64,000 nucleotides of DNA from Haliotis asinina (Eukaryota > Mollusca > Gastropoda > Lepetellida > Haliotidae): positions 16,990,001 to 17,054,000 of the forward strand of contig NC_090280.1 of the NCBI RefSeq assembly GCF_037392515.1. Direction: 5' to 3'. The translations under genes and the position numbers were made by a program. Positions 12,412 to 24,100 of this stretch are shown here, in pieces. Each line of letters starts with the position of its first letter. Within the stretch, counting starts at the first letter, position 1. Under the pieces are notes generated by a model. It made no database searches. It was not told the origin of the DNA and saw nothing but the letters and a program-made list of their open reading frames with translations.

Positions 12412-13903
12412 TCTACTTCACAAATAGCGATCATCAGCCTACAGTGTACTTTTAACTGTGTCTTTAACCCTCTTTATGATGATTTGTGCTACAAACAGTC
12501 GTCTCTAGTTCCGCCTCTTGGACTCAGAATTAAGCCTTTATTACTGAGGCCGGCATTGAGCTGGAAAAAGCTCCTTGCCGACTTCTTTCTTCTCCTCCTT
12601 GGCAGTTGGATAGGCCACAGGTCTGTCTAACATTAACTTTAAAAAAATCACAAACTAATGACTTAAAATATAAACAAGAATACCATCAAGCAAATATAAC
12701 AATTACAAATCCTTGTTTACAGATGGGCCCAAGGACGGTGGCGCAGTAGCTTGTGCCACTGTCATTGGATCTAGCACAATATCTTCTCGATTACCAGATA
12801 GCAATTCTATTTTCACAGATGAAGCTAATGCCATATTAATGGCTCTTAAATATATTCAAAGACACCCTAAACTTAAACAGTATATATTGAAAATTATTAA
12901 ATTGCATAATTATCTTGCTGCTGGCCAATACGACATCATCTTTTGTTGGTTACCCAGCCACGTTTGCATTTCTGAGAACTCAATGATCTTGATGCCAAGG
13001 CAGCACTCAACATATCGGTGACACCACTTCTTATTCCATACTCAGATGTGATGTGTTCTCAAAGCTGGCATCAGATCTTACATCCGTGATCTTATGCAAA
13101 AGAAGTGTGACACCCAAGCTGGTATCAGTATATTACATGAAACAAAACCCTATATTGGTTACACCTACTTGGGTCGTCAGTCCAGATTTGAAGAGGTCAT
13201 TTTGCGACGATGTCCTATTGGCCATACAAGATATACCCATGCATACCTGTTGAAAGGTGAGGATCCCCCGTTTTGTGTCCCTTGTGATGAGAGAGTCACA
13301 GTCAAACATATTCTGATTGACTGTGTTAAATTCTCCATCACAAGGGATAAATACTTCAATGTTAAAAATATTAAGGATCTTTTTACCACTGTTAGTACTC
13401 ATTTTTTTTAGAAATCAATTTCATGGATAAATTTTGATTAATATGTTCTGTAGGTAGATGTATTTTTATGATTGGTAGTTTAGATTAGTAACTTGAATTG
13501 TTAGCGGCTGTACCGTCAAAGGGGGTTATAGCACCGTAAAATTATTGTCCTCCTGAGAGGGTACGTAAGTCCCAAACCATTCCAAGTACAATTAACCACA
13601 GCATATATGTACTTTATATTTGTGGCTAGATGTGACTAAACTGCTAACATCTGAAGGGATGAGGTAAATCCAGGATGAGGTAAATCCAACGAGTAAGTCC
13701 TCATGCTGCCTAGGATAGTCATCTACCTTCAGTTGTTGGCAATCTTTAGCCTGTATTTATATTGTGTTGTCCGTATCGTGATATTACAAGAAACCTGTCG
13801 ACAGGTTTGTATGATATACATATATTCCATTTCAGTGTTAAATGTTCTCGTCACAATATGGCTGAAATAGTGCCGATGTGACGTTAAATATCAAGTCACT
13901 CAG
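12412..13903 (+). mobile_element. Jockey-like LINE 3' half, copy in duplication unit 2
   Basis: Second copy of the RNase H-bearing LINE fragment at 5060-6555. Frames at 12,304-12,630, 12,713-13,021 and 13,094-13,411. The 4-base deletion near 12,985 shifts the RNase H frame just after WLPSHVCISENSM, so this copy has one more lesion than its twin. Confidence 0.75.
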
Positions 13904-13937
13904 GTACCATCACACCAACTATGAGCAATCTAAAGGC

Positions 13938-16745
13938 TCAGTTACAGGATTTTATCACTCCCTGTAACGTGCCTTACAGGCAATCAGAAACAAAGCCCCA
14001 GCTCATACAGAAACATCTAGCATAAAAAAAGCAAAAAGGATGATCTGGGGTAACTGCTAGAATTCTGTTGCTCGCAATAATACCACATTCAAGCTTTCAG
14101 ACGTTAAAGAGCTTGTGTCTCCCTCTCTTGCGAGAATTAGCCCAAAGGGTGTAAAACTGAAGACCGTGTTCTAAAAATCGAGGACGAATACCGTCTGTGG
14201 GACGGCGTTAACGTCAGCTGAGATGCACCTGATGTAATTCTGTTAAATCTCCCGGTCCTGGTCGAACTACAATTGAACTGATAGAATGTTCGAAAGAGCT
14301 TTTACATTTCCTTCAAAAATGTTTTAATACCATTTTCGAAAATTGTACATTTCCAAAAAGCTGGCCGTGTTCAGTTATACTTCCAGTACACAAGGAAGGC
14401 TGTTTGATAATCCAAATAATTATAGAGGAATTTCCTTCATGAGCATCCTTGGAAGAATATTTTAATAAATAATGAATACAAGAATTACAAAATAGTCTAA
14501 TCTGCATGATTTAATTGCAAAGGCTCAGGCTGGCTTCAGAAAAAAACTATTCTACTTGTGATCATATATTCACTTTATATGCAATAACCGAAAATGCTTA
14601 ACGTGCCGTAAGCAAAAATTGTGTGTGGATTTTGTTGATTTAAAAAAGGCGTGTGATTCTCTCGATCGTCATAAATTATGGTAATGTTTACGAAAGGCTG
14701 GGTTTAACGGTAAAAATGTGTTATATTTTGATATCTATGTATTTTAAAATAAAATATAAATACAATATGTGTATGACGTGGGGACGATACCGGCAATTAT
14801 TTTGATTGCCCAGTTGGCCGTCGACAAGGGTGTGTTTTAAGTGTAGCTTTGTTCTCTTTCTTTATATGTAAAATGTATACCGAGAACAACAAGTTAAGGG
14901 CCAGCCTATTTCAAAACTAAGATGTGAAACTGTGAAAATGTTAGGCTGAACTAACTTGGAAGACCAATCCATATTTAGAGAAGGTTCATCTGGTAAGTGT
15001 TTGGGCGATGTCATTATCATTTGAATTTACAAATAAGGGAGATATTGTTGAAGATATGATGACACTGCATTTTCAATCAAAATAACTATTCCTGTTGTGC
15101 GTATACAAGACTATTAAATTCAGGTGTCACTTGATCAAAGTGACAATCATGTGACCATATAACAGTCACTTCTGAGTTTCACTTTTCAAAGAAGGTACCC
15201 TTCTTGAGGAAAGCAAAATGCATGTATTCCAAAAGTGCGTGCATCCTTTGAAAGCAAAATATAATTTCCATTACGGTTTTGTTTTTAAATAAAGGTACTA
15301 AACCAAATATGATAGTTTTTTCTGAAAGACTTCCCATGTGCCAGCCTATATTTTTACAAAATGTACTGAGTGGCGCTTAACTTTTTGTTCACGGTATATT
15401 TTGAAATGACAAATAGCGGTAAGCGTGGACTTCAAATGTTTCCCGAGATGATTGAAGTATTCATTTCGCTATTGCCGATGACATCATCCTTGAATCAGAT
15501 ACTATTGTTGGATTACAAAATTACCTTAACATCTTAGAACGTTCTACACATGATCGGAAACTGTCAGTTAATATTGGCAAAGAAAATGTCAGTTTTAGAA
15601 GAGGAGGCCCTATTGCAAATAATGACAAATGGTTCCAAAATGGAAAGCTGATTACTATTGCTAATCACTATACTAATATGGGTGTACTGTTCACTCATGC
15701 AATGAATATATTTTCAAGGAACGTGAACATATTGATTTGACATCATGAGCCAAGAAAACTTTAATCAATCTCATGGCTGTATCTCAGAACTTAGACGTTT
15801 TAACACATAGTATAAACTTCATATTGTTTGATTCTCAAATTCAACCCATACTGTTATATATTGCCTTAGAAATTTGGGGATTCCAAACACATGACTGTAT
15901 TGACAACATGCATCTATTATCTTGTAAGATTTTATCCGTTTGTAAACCATCGCCAAATTGCATGATATAACCCGAGTGTGGTAGATACCCTGTCACAGAA
16001 AAGATGCTTAAAGTATTGGTTTTAGATTCCAGGAATGCACGAGCCACAAATTCCAAAATTAGCTTATAATATGCTTATTAAGTTAGATAATACTGGTAAA
16101 ACAACATGGGCGTCACATATAAAATACCTTTTATTATCTCACGGTTTTGGGTTTGTCTGGTTAAATCGAATAGCTGGCAGGGTTCCCCTATTTCTTAACA
16201 AATTTCGAGAACAACCATTCAACATATATCATCAAGAAATGCATTTCACATAAGAAACAAGAGTACGTTGTGATCTATATAGATTCTGCAAGAGTATCTT
16301 TCCACCAGAAAAATACCTATCAGTGTGAACATCCAAAGATCTCAGACTCAACTTTATTTAATCTGGACTTGGTCTTTCATATTCGTAAAAAAAGATAGAA
16401 GATTGTCAGTGGAGAAATGTTTATGATTATGTCATTTATGTCATCAAGCCATTGAAAATGAAATCCATTTTACATTTTCCTGTCCATTTATGTTAATCAA
16501 AGAACCAAGTATATAACAGTGCAACATCAGTCAAATATCCCCAAACGGCCTTTAAGTCACGATTTTCCTTAAATATTGAAAACGGTATTCTCCAACTTGC
16601 TCTGTATGTAAACACGCTTCATCTTGCAGAAATGAGCCATTAAGTATTAATTAACTTTCGTCCTTATATCACAGTGTGTATTTATAAATGTATACCACGT
16701 ATCCTCCTTGTATGTGGGATGGATGCCTTAAATACAATAAAACTT
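13938..16745 (+). mobile_element. Decayed APE-type LINE with its 3' end preserved
   Basis: The duplicate of 6590-8953 runs on beyond the duplication (16,301-16,745). It shows the terminal zinc-knuckle remnant (a CHLCHQAIENEIHFTFSCPF-like reading near 16,420-16,495) and a 3' untranslated end with GGATGGATGCCTTAAATAC and AATAAAAC near 16,735. That end aligns by eye with the end of the intact relative on the minus strand near 33,525-33,570, which helps define the 3' boundary of the family. Confidence 0.7.
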
Positions 16746-17640
16746 TGCTTGGCATTTGCACTGACTTAAATCACACCTATTTCATTCACCTGTGGTCAGA
16801 TGTTGAGAAGAGGACACAGGAAGTATCATTTGATGATTTTGTGTTTTAACTGACCCTGGTATGCACAGAGAATAATGACTGAATATGGAGAAACTCAAAG
16901 TATACTGAGTATATGCTCATCATAACATTTGCTAGTAGAATTGCAATTGTCAGTATTGTTTGGCACGTTTGACTGCAGTAGAAGTGGGTGTTACTGCGCC
17001 AGATGAAAAACGAATAATCCAAACTTTCCGTGCGTTGTAGCAGTTCTAATCAGTTTAGTCAGAAATATGGTAACAAATTGTTCAGATAATGTATCGTCTG
17101 CTGTCTGCACACGGAAGTGGGGCTGCTAGGAAAAGCTCGTGATGAAACACACGTGTAAATGGAGGCGAGCCGGCATGTTAGAATGTTGAGAGTGGTAGAG
17201 TGGTGTCTTGTAAGATAAGAAGAATATAGATGACAATGAGAATCAACACAAATATGGTGACAAAATCATGTTGCATACTGAATCGTTTGCAGCCTAAAAG
17301 ACTTTAACGGCGACAGGCTCTGTTGGGAGTTTCAGCTGCATAATGGTTTTCCGACTTTCTTTAAGTATTCTGAGTTTAGTAAATATTCCCGTGTTTCAAA
17401 GGTTTATAATTCAGTTTCCGGTGCATGGGTTTGCGCGAATACACACCTTTGGAATAGGATACGGGTACATCTTTAGGAAAACCTTCATACATTTAAACCC
17501 GTGAAATCGCACAAACTGTTCAGCTTTGATGTCACCATTTACTTTAGCCTCCGCCATTCATCCACTGATGGGAAGCATAAAATTCAAGCGACAAAGAGAG
17601 AGTATGAGAATGCTAGAAATGCTCAACTGCACATAAGTAT
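16746..17640. other. Spacer between LINE relic and SINE-like block
   Basis: No coding frame, repeat or RNA gene recognised. The only frame of note, 60 codons at 17,501-17,683, looks like chance. Confidence 0.4.
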
Positions 17641-17649
17641 AAAAAGACA

Positions 17650-17965
17650 AGAACATATGAAGAATAGAATTGATCTTCAGTAACCCGTACTTGTCTCACC
17701 CATGAAGATCCGGGTTAGAATTGATCTTATGCGATCAATTCTAGTCTCCCTAATGACGAATTGGTCTTCAGCTACCATACTTGTCTCGACCCGTGAGGAT
17801 GCTGGTTGGAATCGGTCGGTCATTAGAAACCCATGCTTGTCGTACTGGGCGACTGGCGGCATCGGTTCATCAGGCTCGCTTACTTGACAGGCACTGGCAT
17901 TATCATTGTCTGGACTGCATACTTTACTGACCACCACCATATAGCTGGTGGTCGGCGTAAAAGAT
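17650..17965 (+). repeat. Abalone-type SINE-like repeat, two nested heads
   Basis: It contains the order CCATGAAGATCCGGGTTAG, GAAACCCATGCTTGTCGTA, GGCGACT, TCAGGCTCGCT, ATTGTCTGG, CCATATAGCTGG, GGCGTAAAA. This is the body of the repeat that runs in the opposite direction at 40,333-40,560. The GGGTTAGAATTGATC part resembles a decayed B box and occurs about twice, once facing its own reverse complement (stem 17,716-17,726 with 17,733-17,743), so one copy probably landed in another. Confidence 0.6.
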
Positions 17966-18047
17966 ACAAACACTTGTTGCTCAGCCACTCAGCCACCCTT
18001 GGCTTTCATAAAACAAAAGATTCCACTTAACTGAGGAGAATCCACCA

Positions 18048-18053
18048 TTTATT
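18048..18053 (-). promoter_or_regulatory. Likely polyadenylation signal of locus 2
   Basis: AATAAA on the minus strand, about 80 bases past the stop codon of locus 2 (18,135). The position is right for the 3' end of its mRNA. Only the hexamer supports it. Confidence 0.5.
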
Positions 18054-18134
18054 TTCATTAAGGTTTAAGAACATTTCTATCATTTGATTCCACATTCTGC
18101 TCAGAGAGATAAAGAGATTTAGGTTCTTCACTGT

Positions 18135-21100
18135 TCATCGTGTTACTGAGTAAGTCAATTTTTCAAGACACAGCACAATGATACTGAGTGCGGTTCCAGC
18201 ACACACGACGATAAAGCCACCTCCGATCTGGTTTAGTGTGACTGACTTCAGTATTCTCTTTGGTGGACAATGTGTCCGGTTTCTCTTGACACTCCATTTT
18301 TCCCAGAATCGATCAAGAAGACCGACCGCACTCATCTGAGACATTCTGCCAAAAGACAATAAGATCGATGAAAAACTGCCTTACTTCACACATGCAACTT
18401 CAAAATCAGTTCATGTTACTTGAAGAACGTCTTTTAGTTTATGCACTCACAATTTGGATAGAAAAAGTTTACCAGATTGTTTGCCGGGAGCCAATAGCAA
18501 ATATCTATATTACAGTTTTGTTTAAAAACCAATTTGCTCTGTTTATAAACTTTGCAGGTTCTAGCACAGCTTACGTCCTCTCTATGTCGGCTTTTAGAGG
18601 AGACCCTTTGGGTAATCCAAATGCTTGATGTGCAAATAGCAGCCTCTCTCCCATAGCCTCTAGTTGGCAGTCATCAGCCAAGTGCACCTGTAGTTCTGAA
18701 TTGTAATCCAAAACGGCATATTTCTCACGTTCCACGCGCTTTAGATGATTTTTCAGCTCGGATGCCAAGAACATCGGATCATTGGCTTTTATCTTTGCCC
18801 ATAGCCTTCCATACAAACTTGATGGGTTATTTGTCTGATGAAGAAAAATATATCAGCACTACAACACAAAGTACTAACAAGTAGGAACTCAAGGCAGGAC
18901 CTTTATAACCAGCGGATTATACCCATGTGCATGAATGATTGTAACTAAGTAATAAGTTGTTCCATGACAAGATTTGAAAAAACTAATAGTAGTAGATGAT
19001 TTGAGCGATACATTTTGAAACTTTGTGTTCGGAAGCAGGCATATACTTTTCACAAGAGTAACTGCCAGACTATTTAAAATAGATAAAGCTATAAGCTATA
19101 TAAAGTGGTAGTTTGTCATTTAGCCCCATTTGAGATGTATTTATATGTGACTTGAATTTAGGCAATGAATGGACTTGTGAATTGTAAGATATTTGTATTT
19201 TTAAGTAATGGTTAAATAATTTTAACCTCAGTCACCAACGGCTGGTGATACGATTGTGTAAATCCAAGTAGGAAGCAAAAACACTGCAAGTCCCCATGGT
19301 CCGTAGTATAACTCTGTTGTCCTTCTATGCCAGAATGTGTCCCAGAAATTAAACTGACCGGCAAAAGAACTTTGCACAGAATTGAAATCAATTTAATTAC
19401 ATTCCAAAACTGAAAACAATTGAAGTTTGAGGAAAAGTATATTCAATACATCAACAATGCCAGAAAACATTGAAGAACAGAAAATCTGTGGTCATATATT
19501 GCACTACAGACATCCAAAGCAAGTAGGGAGCAAAATTTCGTTTATCCAGATGTCCAGTGCAATTCATTCAAACCCAGATAGTGGTTCCAGTCATAAAATG
19601 TGCCACTTTAATACCACGTATGGCCATCCCGTGCAGTCACACATGCAAGAACTCGACGTCGGACCGAAGACGTCAAACGTCTTATGAGGTTACGTGGCAA
19701 GCGGTTCCATTCAGCCTGTAGAGCTTGTAACAACTCTTGTCTGTTGGTGGGAGGGTGTTGTCGGAGCCTAACACGCTTGATCAAAATGTCCCAGAGGTGC
19801 TCTATGGGATTAAGGTCCGGAGAGCATGCCGGCCACGCTAAGACGTCGACGCATGGATGTTTACAACAATAAGAGCTGTGTGAGGTCTGGCGTTGTCGTG
19901 CTGGTACGGAACACCCCGGGGCTGTTGCCGAATGTAGGATAGTACCACAGGACGAAGGATGTCATCCCTGTAACGTTGTGCATTGAGATGTCCATTAATA
20001 GCGACTAGTGGCGTTGTCTGGTCACCACAAATTGTACCCCACACCATAACTCTGCCTGCACCGTACGGAACGACTTGTTATACGCAACAAGCAGCTGTGC
20101 GTTGACCTCTGCGATGGCAAACACGTTGTCTGTCATCAACAGCAAACAAACAGAACTTGCTTTCATCCGAAAAATCATGCGTTGCCTATCCCGACGTTGC
20201 CAACGTCGTACCGTATTTGCCCATCGTAGTCTCCTACGTCGAGGTTCAAGGGTCAACATCTGTCCAGTGAATTGTCGACAAGTCCCTGATACCCGCTGCC
20301 CGAAGTCTCCTAGTCACCGTAGTTATGCTTTACGCTGACCTAAAGCGTTCGCCTCCGATGACGTCATCGTGAGGAAGCGGTTGCGGAGGTGCAAAATACG
20401 CAGGTACCGGTTCTCCTATGGCGTGGTGACCCGTGGTCTACCTGTTCTGGGCCTGTCCAATGTCCGTCCGGTCTGCCTGTATCGTTGCAACAAGTTACAA
20501 ATGGCAGCACGGTAACAATCAACGGTTCTCGCAACATGGGTATGCGCTGCCCCACGTGAATCATTCCGATTGCTCGCTCGCGTGGTTCTGCTGTTAGTCT
20601 TGGCATTTCCACGGTGTTCTTTTCCCAGTGGGAATGTGCAACATCGGTGCTGTGCAGTTTTTATACCCATTTTGCACGTGCAGTTCCGCCTGCCGTTCGG
20701 TCACGTGATTGCCAATGTTTCACAATTTCAACAAGACACCTGCATATTGCCGGTTCGACGTTTCACGTGAGCAAGGGTTAGGCTATGTCTTTATCACTAT
20801 TTGGGTTTCAATCTATCTTGCTCATTTTTCGTAATATTATTTTCAAATGTGCAAAGTTTCTTTTGTGGTTCGCACAATCGCCAACGACTGAAGGAACTCG
20901 AAGTCCCTAGTATGATCGTCTAACTGAAGCCACTGGCAAACTCATAAACAGTGTTCTAACTCTATGTCTGTGTTCTTGCCAAGCTGGCTGACCATAAATC
21001 GTAAGATAAATTCGTAAATGGGGAAATGTCATCAAGGTCAAGTATACAAGTCAAGGTCAAGTTAGGAAAACACCCACAGTCATAAAAGCACGTCAACGTC

Positions 21101-24100
21101 GGAATGAACTGGCAACGTTTAAAAAAAAAACATGAACGAATAAATAGGAACACGCTTCGCCATTACCTTCAGTATATGATGTGTGATACCGGGAGTTCGC
21201 AAACCAACAGAATAATCACTGTCCAGTAGCCCCTGTATGTCAGAGAAGAGTTTAACATCCCTCTGTGCAGACAGAGCAGCGATCAGGTTGGCACAGTAGA
21301 CTGTGGATATCACCATCAGCAACATCCACAACGACGTCATCAACACCTTCCCTGGTAAATTTCTAGGATATTTACTAAAGCCTGCAAAATACATGAGGCA
21401 TTCTTCACTAAACACGCCCAACTAAAATAAACGTACAGCTACTGTAAGGGCTACAGTAAGTTATTAATCTTTCCACATTTGGGAAAATATAGTCAGAACT
21501 GAAAGCACAGGTTTAGTTATAATTTGCCAGAGCTAACAATGTGAAAAGGTCATTAATAATATATATGTAATATAAGTGTTTAAGCAAAATATTTTCGGCG
21601 AGAAACTAGCTATGTAATTTTGTGACATGCCATTTATAAGAAAAAAGTCTTTTTTCTCTTGTTACATAATCCCAGTTCAATGTCTTTTAAAAAGAATCAT
21701 GTACCTACAGTTTATACATACTTTGCTTTAATAGGGATCCTGTGACTTCCCAGCAAGCAGGAAACAAATTCTGCTTCACTTTCATAAGAAAACAAAGACC
21801 TTCAGACTCTACAGATGTTTTGTGCAAGAAGATGTCAACACTTTCGAACAGGGCAAAGAGCAGTGAACAAAGTCCGGCCATCAGAAAGAGAAGGGGGTAC
21901 AAGCTGGGTGTGAATGGGATCGCCAAGAGATAAAGAGAGCTACTTCTTTGTTTGTCATGCCTCTTATACACAACATCAAAGTATTCCGTGCTGATTGGCG
22001 GATATATATAGTCTATAAACTTTGAACGGTCTTCATCTATTGTCAAGTCACAAGCAGCAAGGTCCACTTCCTGGAAAAGCACAGACATAATCAGTCAGTG
22101 GAGCATGTGTCCTTTCAGTCTCACCACATTTACGAAAAAAGAAATCCTGCTGCGTCACGAAGCATTAAATTGTTGCGTCATCAGATGAATATACTAAGCG
22201 ATACCAACGGCTTCATCATTTCAGTTTAAAAATATGCAAGGTGGTTTGAGAATGTACACATGTAATGTGTGTTCAAACGTTGGCAGAAAACATCAATCCA
22301 CCAAATGTTATGTTATAGTTTCCATGTCCAAATTACCGTTCTGTTCAGCTGCCCCACAATTCCATCATAGGTGTTGTTGACGGGAAGTCCATATGACTGA
22401 TCCTTTGGCTCAGTGATACTGTAACTGTAAGAAGATATGTTTAATATGGGACAAAAATATAAGCACAATAGAAACAAAACATACTGTAACTAATAGATCC
22501 TCACCTGAAATTAAGGACATAAGCAATTGTATCCAAGATATCAATTGCATATCCTCTATACTGCGTCGTTCCATTGTTGATGGACTTCACAACGTAGATA
22601 GTTGACTGAAACAGATGTAAACAGTTGTCCGAGGTAAGTAAACATTCTTTCAAAGGGTTTTTTCAAAAAGCATCAAAATATCAGTGTTTTTGCAGCACTG
22701 AAATATTATTATGATTCATAATGAGCATAATGTTTATTTACACTAAACTTCAGCTGAACAAACAATACCAAATACATTTCCCTAGGATTCTAGAAATGTT
22801 ATTTTGATAAATCACAAAATACCAAAACAAATCATTGCTTCTCATCTTTCCGGTGTATATGGATTGAGATATTCAAATGTGTTCGAGGTGTTGGCTTAAC
22901 AGACATTCTAAAAGGATTTCTGTGTATATATCCTGTTAGAATTAAAACACAGGGACCGGTAATACAACAAACTAAATCAAACTCATAAAGCAGAATTCGA
23001 ACCTGAAAACATTACGACTAATACTCTCCTGTTTCTAGTATGGACAAACCTTTTAAAGGTCAGTTTTGTAGATTGCTATATTAACATTTGCAATATACAT
23101 TCACATCCTTCAAATGGTCGGCCCCTGAGGCTGAAAACAATACAAACAATAGTTGTGCTTCATATCAGTTGAACGAAATATCATATACTGGTATAATACC
23201 CAATACCCCCGAACTTTTTAGCAGTTTATTCATTATTTTTGCTGGATGAATAGCATGTCTGAGTAAAAACAACCCTATTTGTATAGTTACCTCAGAAAGA
23301 ACGGTCACCAAGAGATGTCGGTTGTTGTAACCGTAGGCAATATTAGGAAAGTACACAGTTTTTTCTGAAGTAGAATCGGCCACTGGTACCAGCTCGGTTT
23401 TAGTAGAATGACGTCTTAAGGTGAAAGTGTAGACTATCCAGCACTAGGAGACAATAAAGTGGAAAACACATAGGAGTATGGCATAGTATAGCATATACTT
23501 CTTGTTATTCAGAAGTACCATTCATATGTAACAATCGAGAGGTCATAATATGTGGCGAACGAGAGGTGAGTGAAAGGTCTGAGCCAGACAACGATCCACG
23601 TTTGGTACTCCCTCAACCGGTCCCTCAACCGTTTGCATGTATCAAGTGCAATACTTTCACTGCTTACAGTGAAACTGACTGTAATGACCAGAGTTATGTT
23701 TGCTGCTTCTTTGGATTAGAGAACATCAAAAGGTGTGAAGGTCCCAAATCCTTGGAGGTAAATTTAAATCTACTATCATTTTATCTTCTTTTATAATTCA
23801 TGGCCAATTTGTCTTCAATCACCAACAGCTGAAGGGATGGTGTAATTCAGCTTGGGTTCATGCAGGAAGCAAATGTACAGCAATTCGCCATGATCCCTAA
23901 TATGGTGATCTATCTCCAGTTGTTGGTGATTACTTTTTCCGAGTTGTATTGTCTGTAGTGATGTAATTTTAAGATGACGTGCTAGTTTTAAATGTTGTAT
24001 GTGTAATACACTAGTATTTTCAGGTGTTTATTTTCTACCTTTATTGATTGTCACATTGATATGGTTTCGACATGGCTGAAATATTGCCGATGTACGCTAA

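Larger units (their letters stand above)
8954..16300 (+). repeat. Tandem segmental duplication, copy 2 (7347 bp)
   Basis: A direct copy of 1602-8953. It differs by a 4-base deletion near 12,985 (inside the RNase H frame), a 1-base deletion near 15,355 and roughly ten substitutions. The right flank continues the LINE smoothly past 16,300, so this copy keeps the ancestral right junction and copy 1 keeps the ancestral left junction (Tc1 relic and exon 8 upstream). Confidence 0.95.

Noticed and set aside
17677-17988. Minus-strand frame of 103 codons that looks like an ordinary protein
   Set aside because: The DNA is a member of the SINE-like family seen at 40.3 and 46.9 kb, so the frame is by chance.
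23566-23796. Plus-strand 76-codon frame in intron 4 of locus 2
   Set aside because: No homologue in the equivalent intron of locus 4 and no motif.
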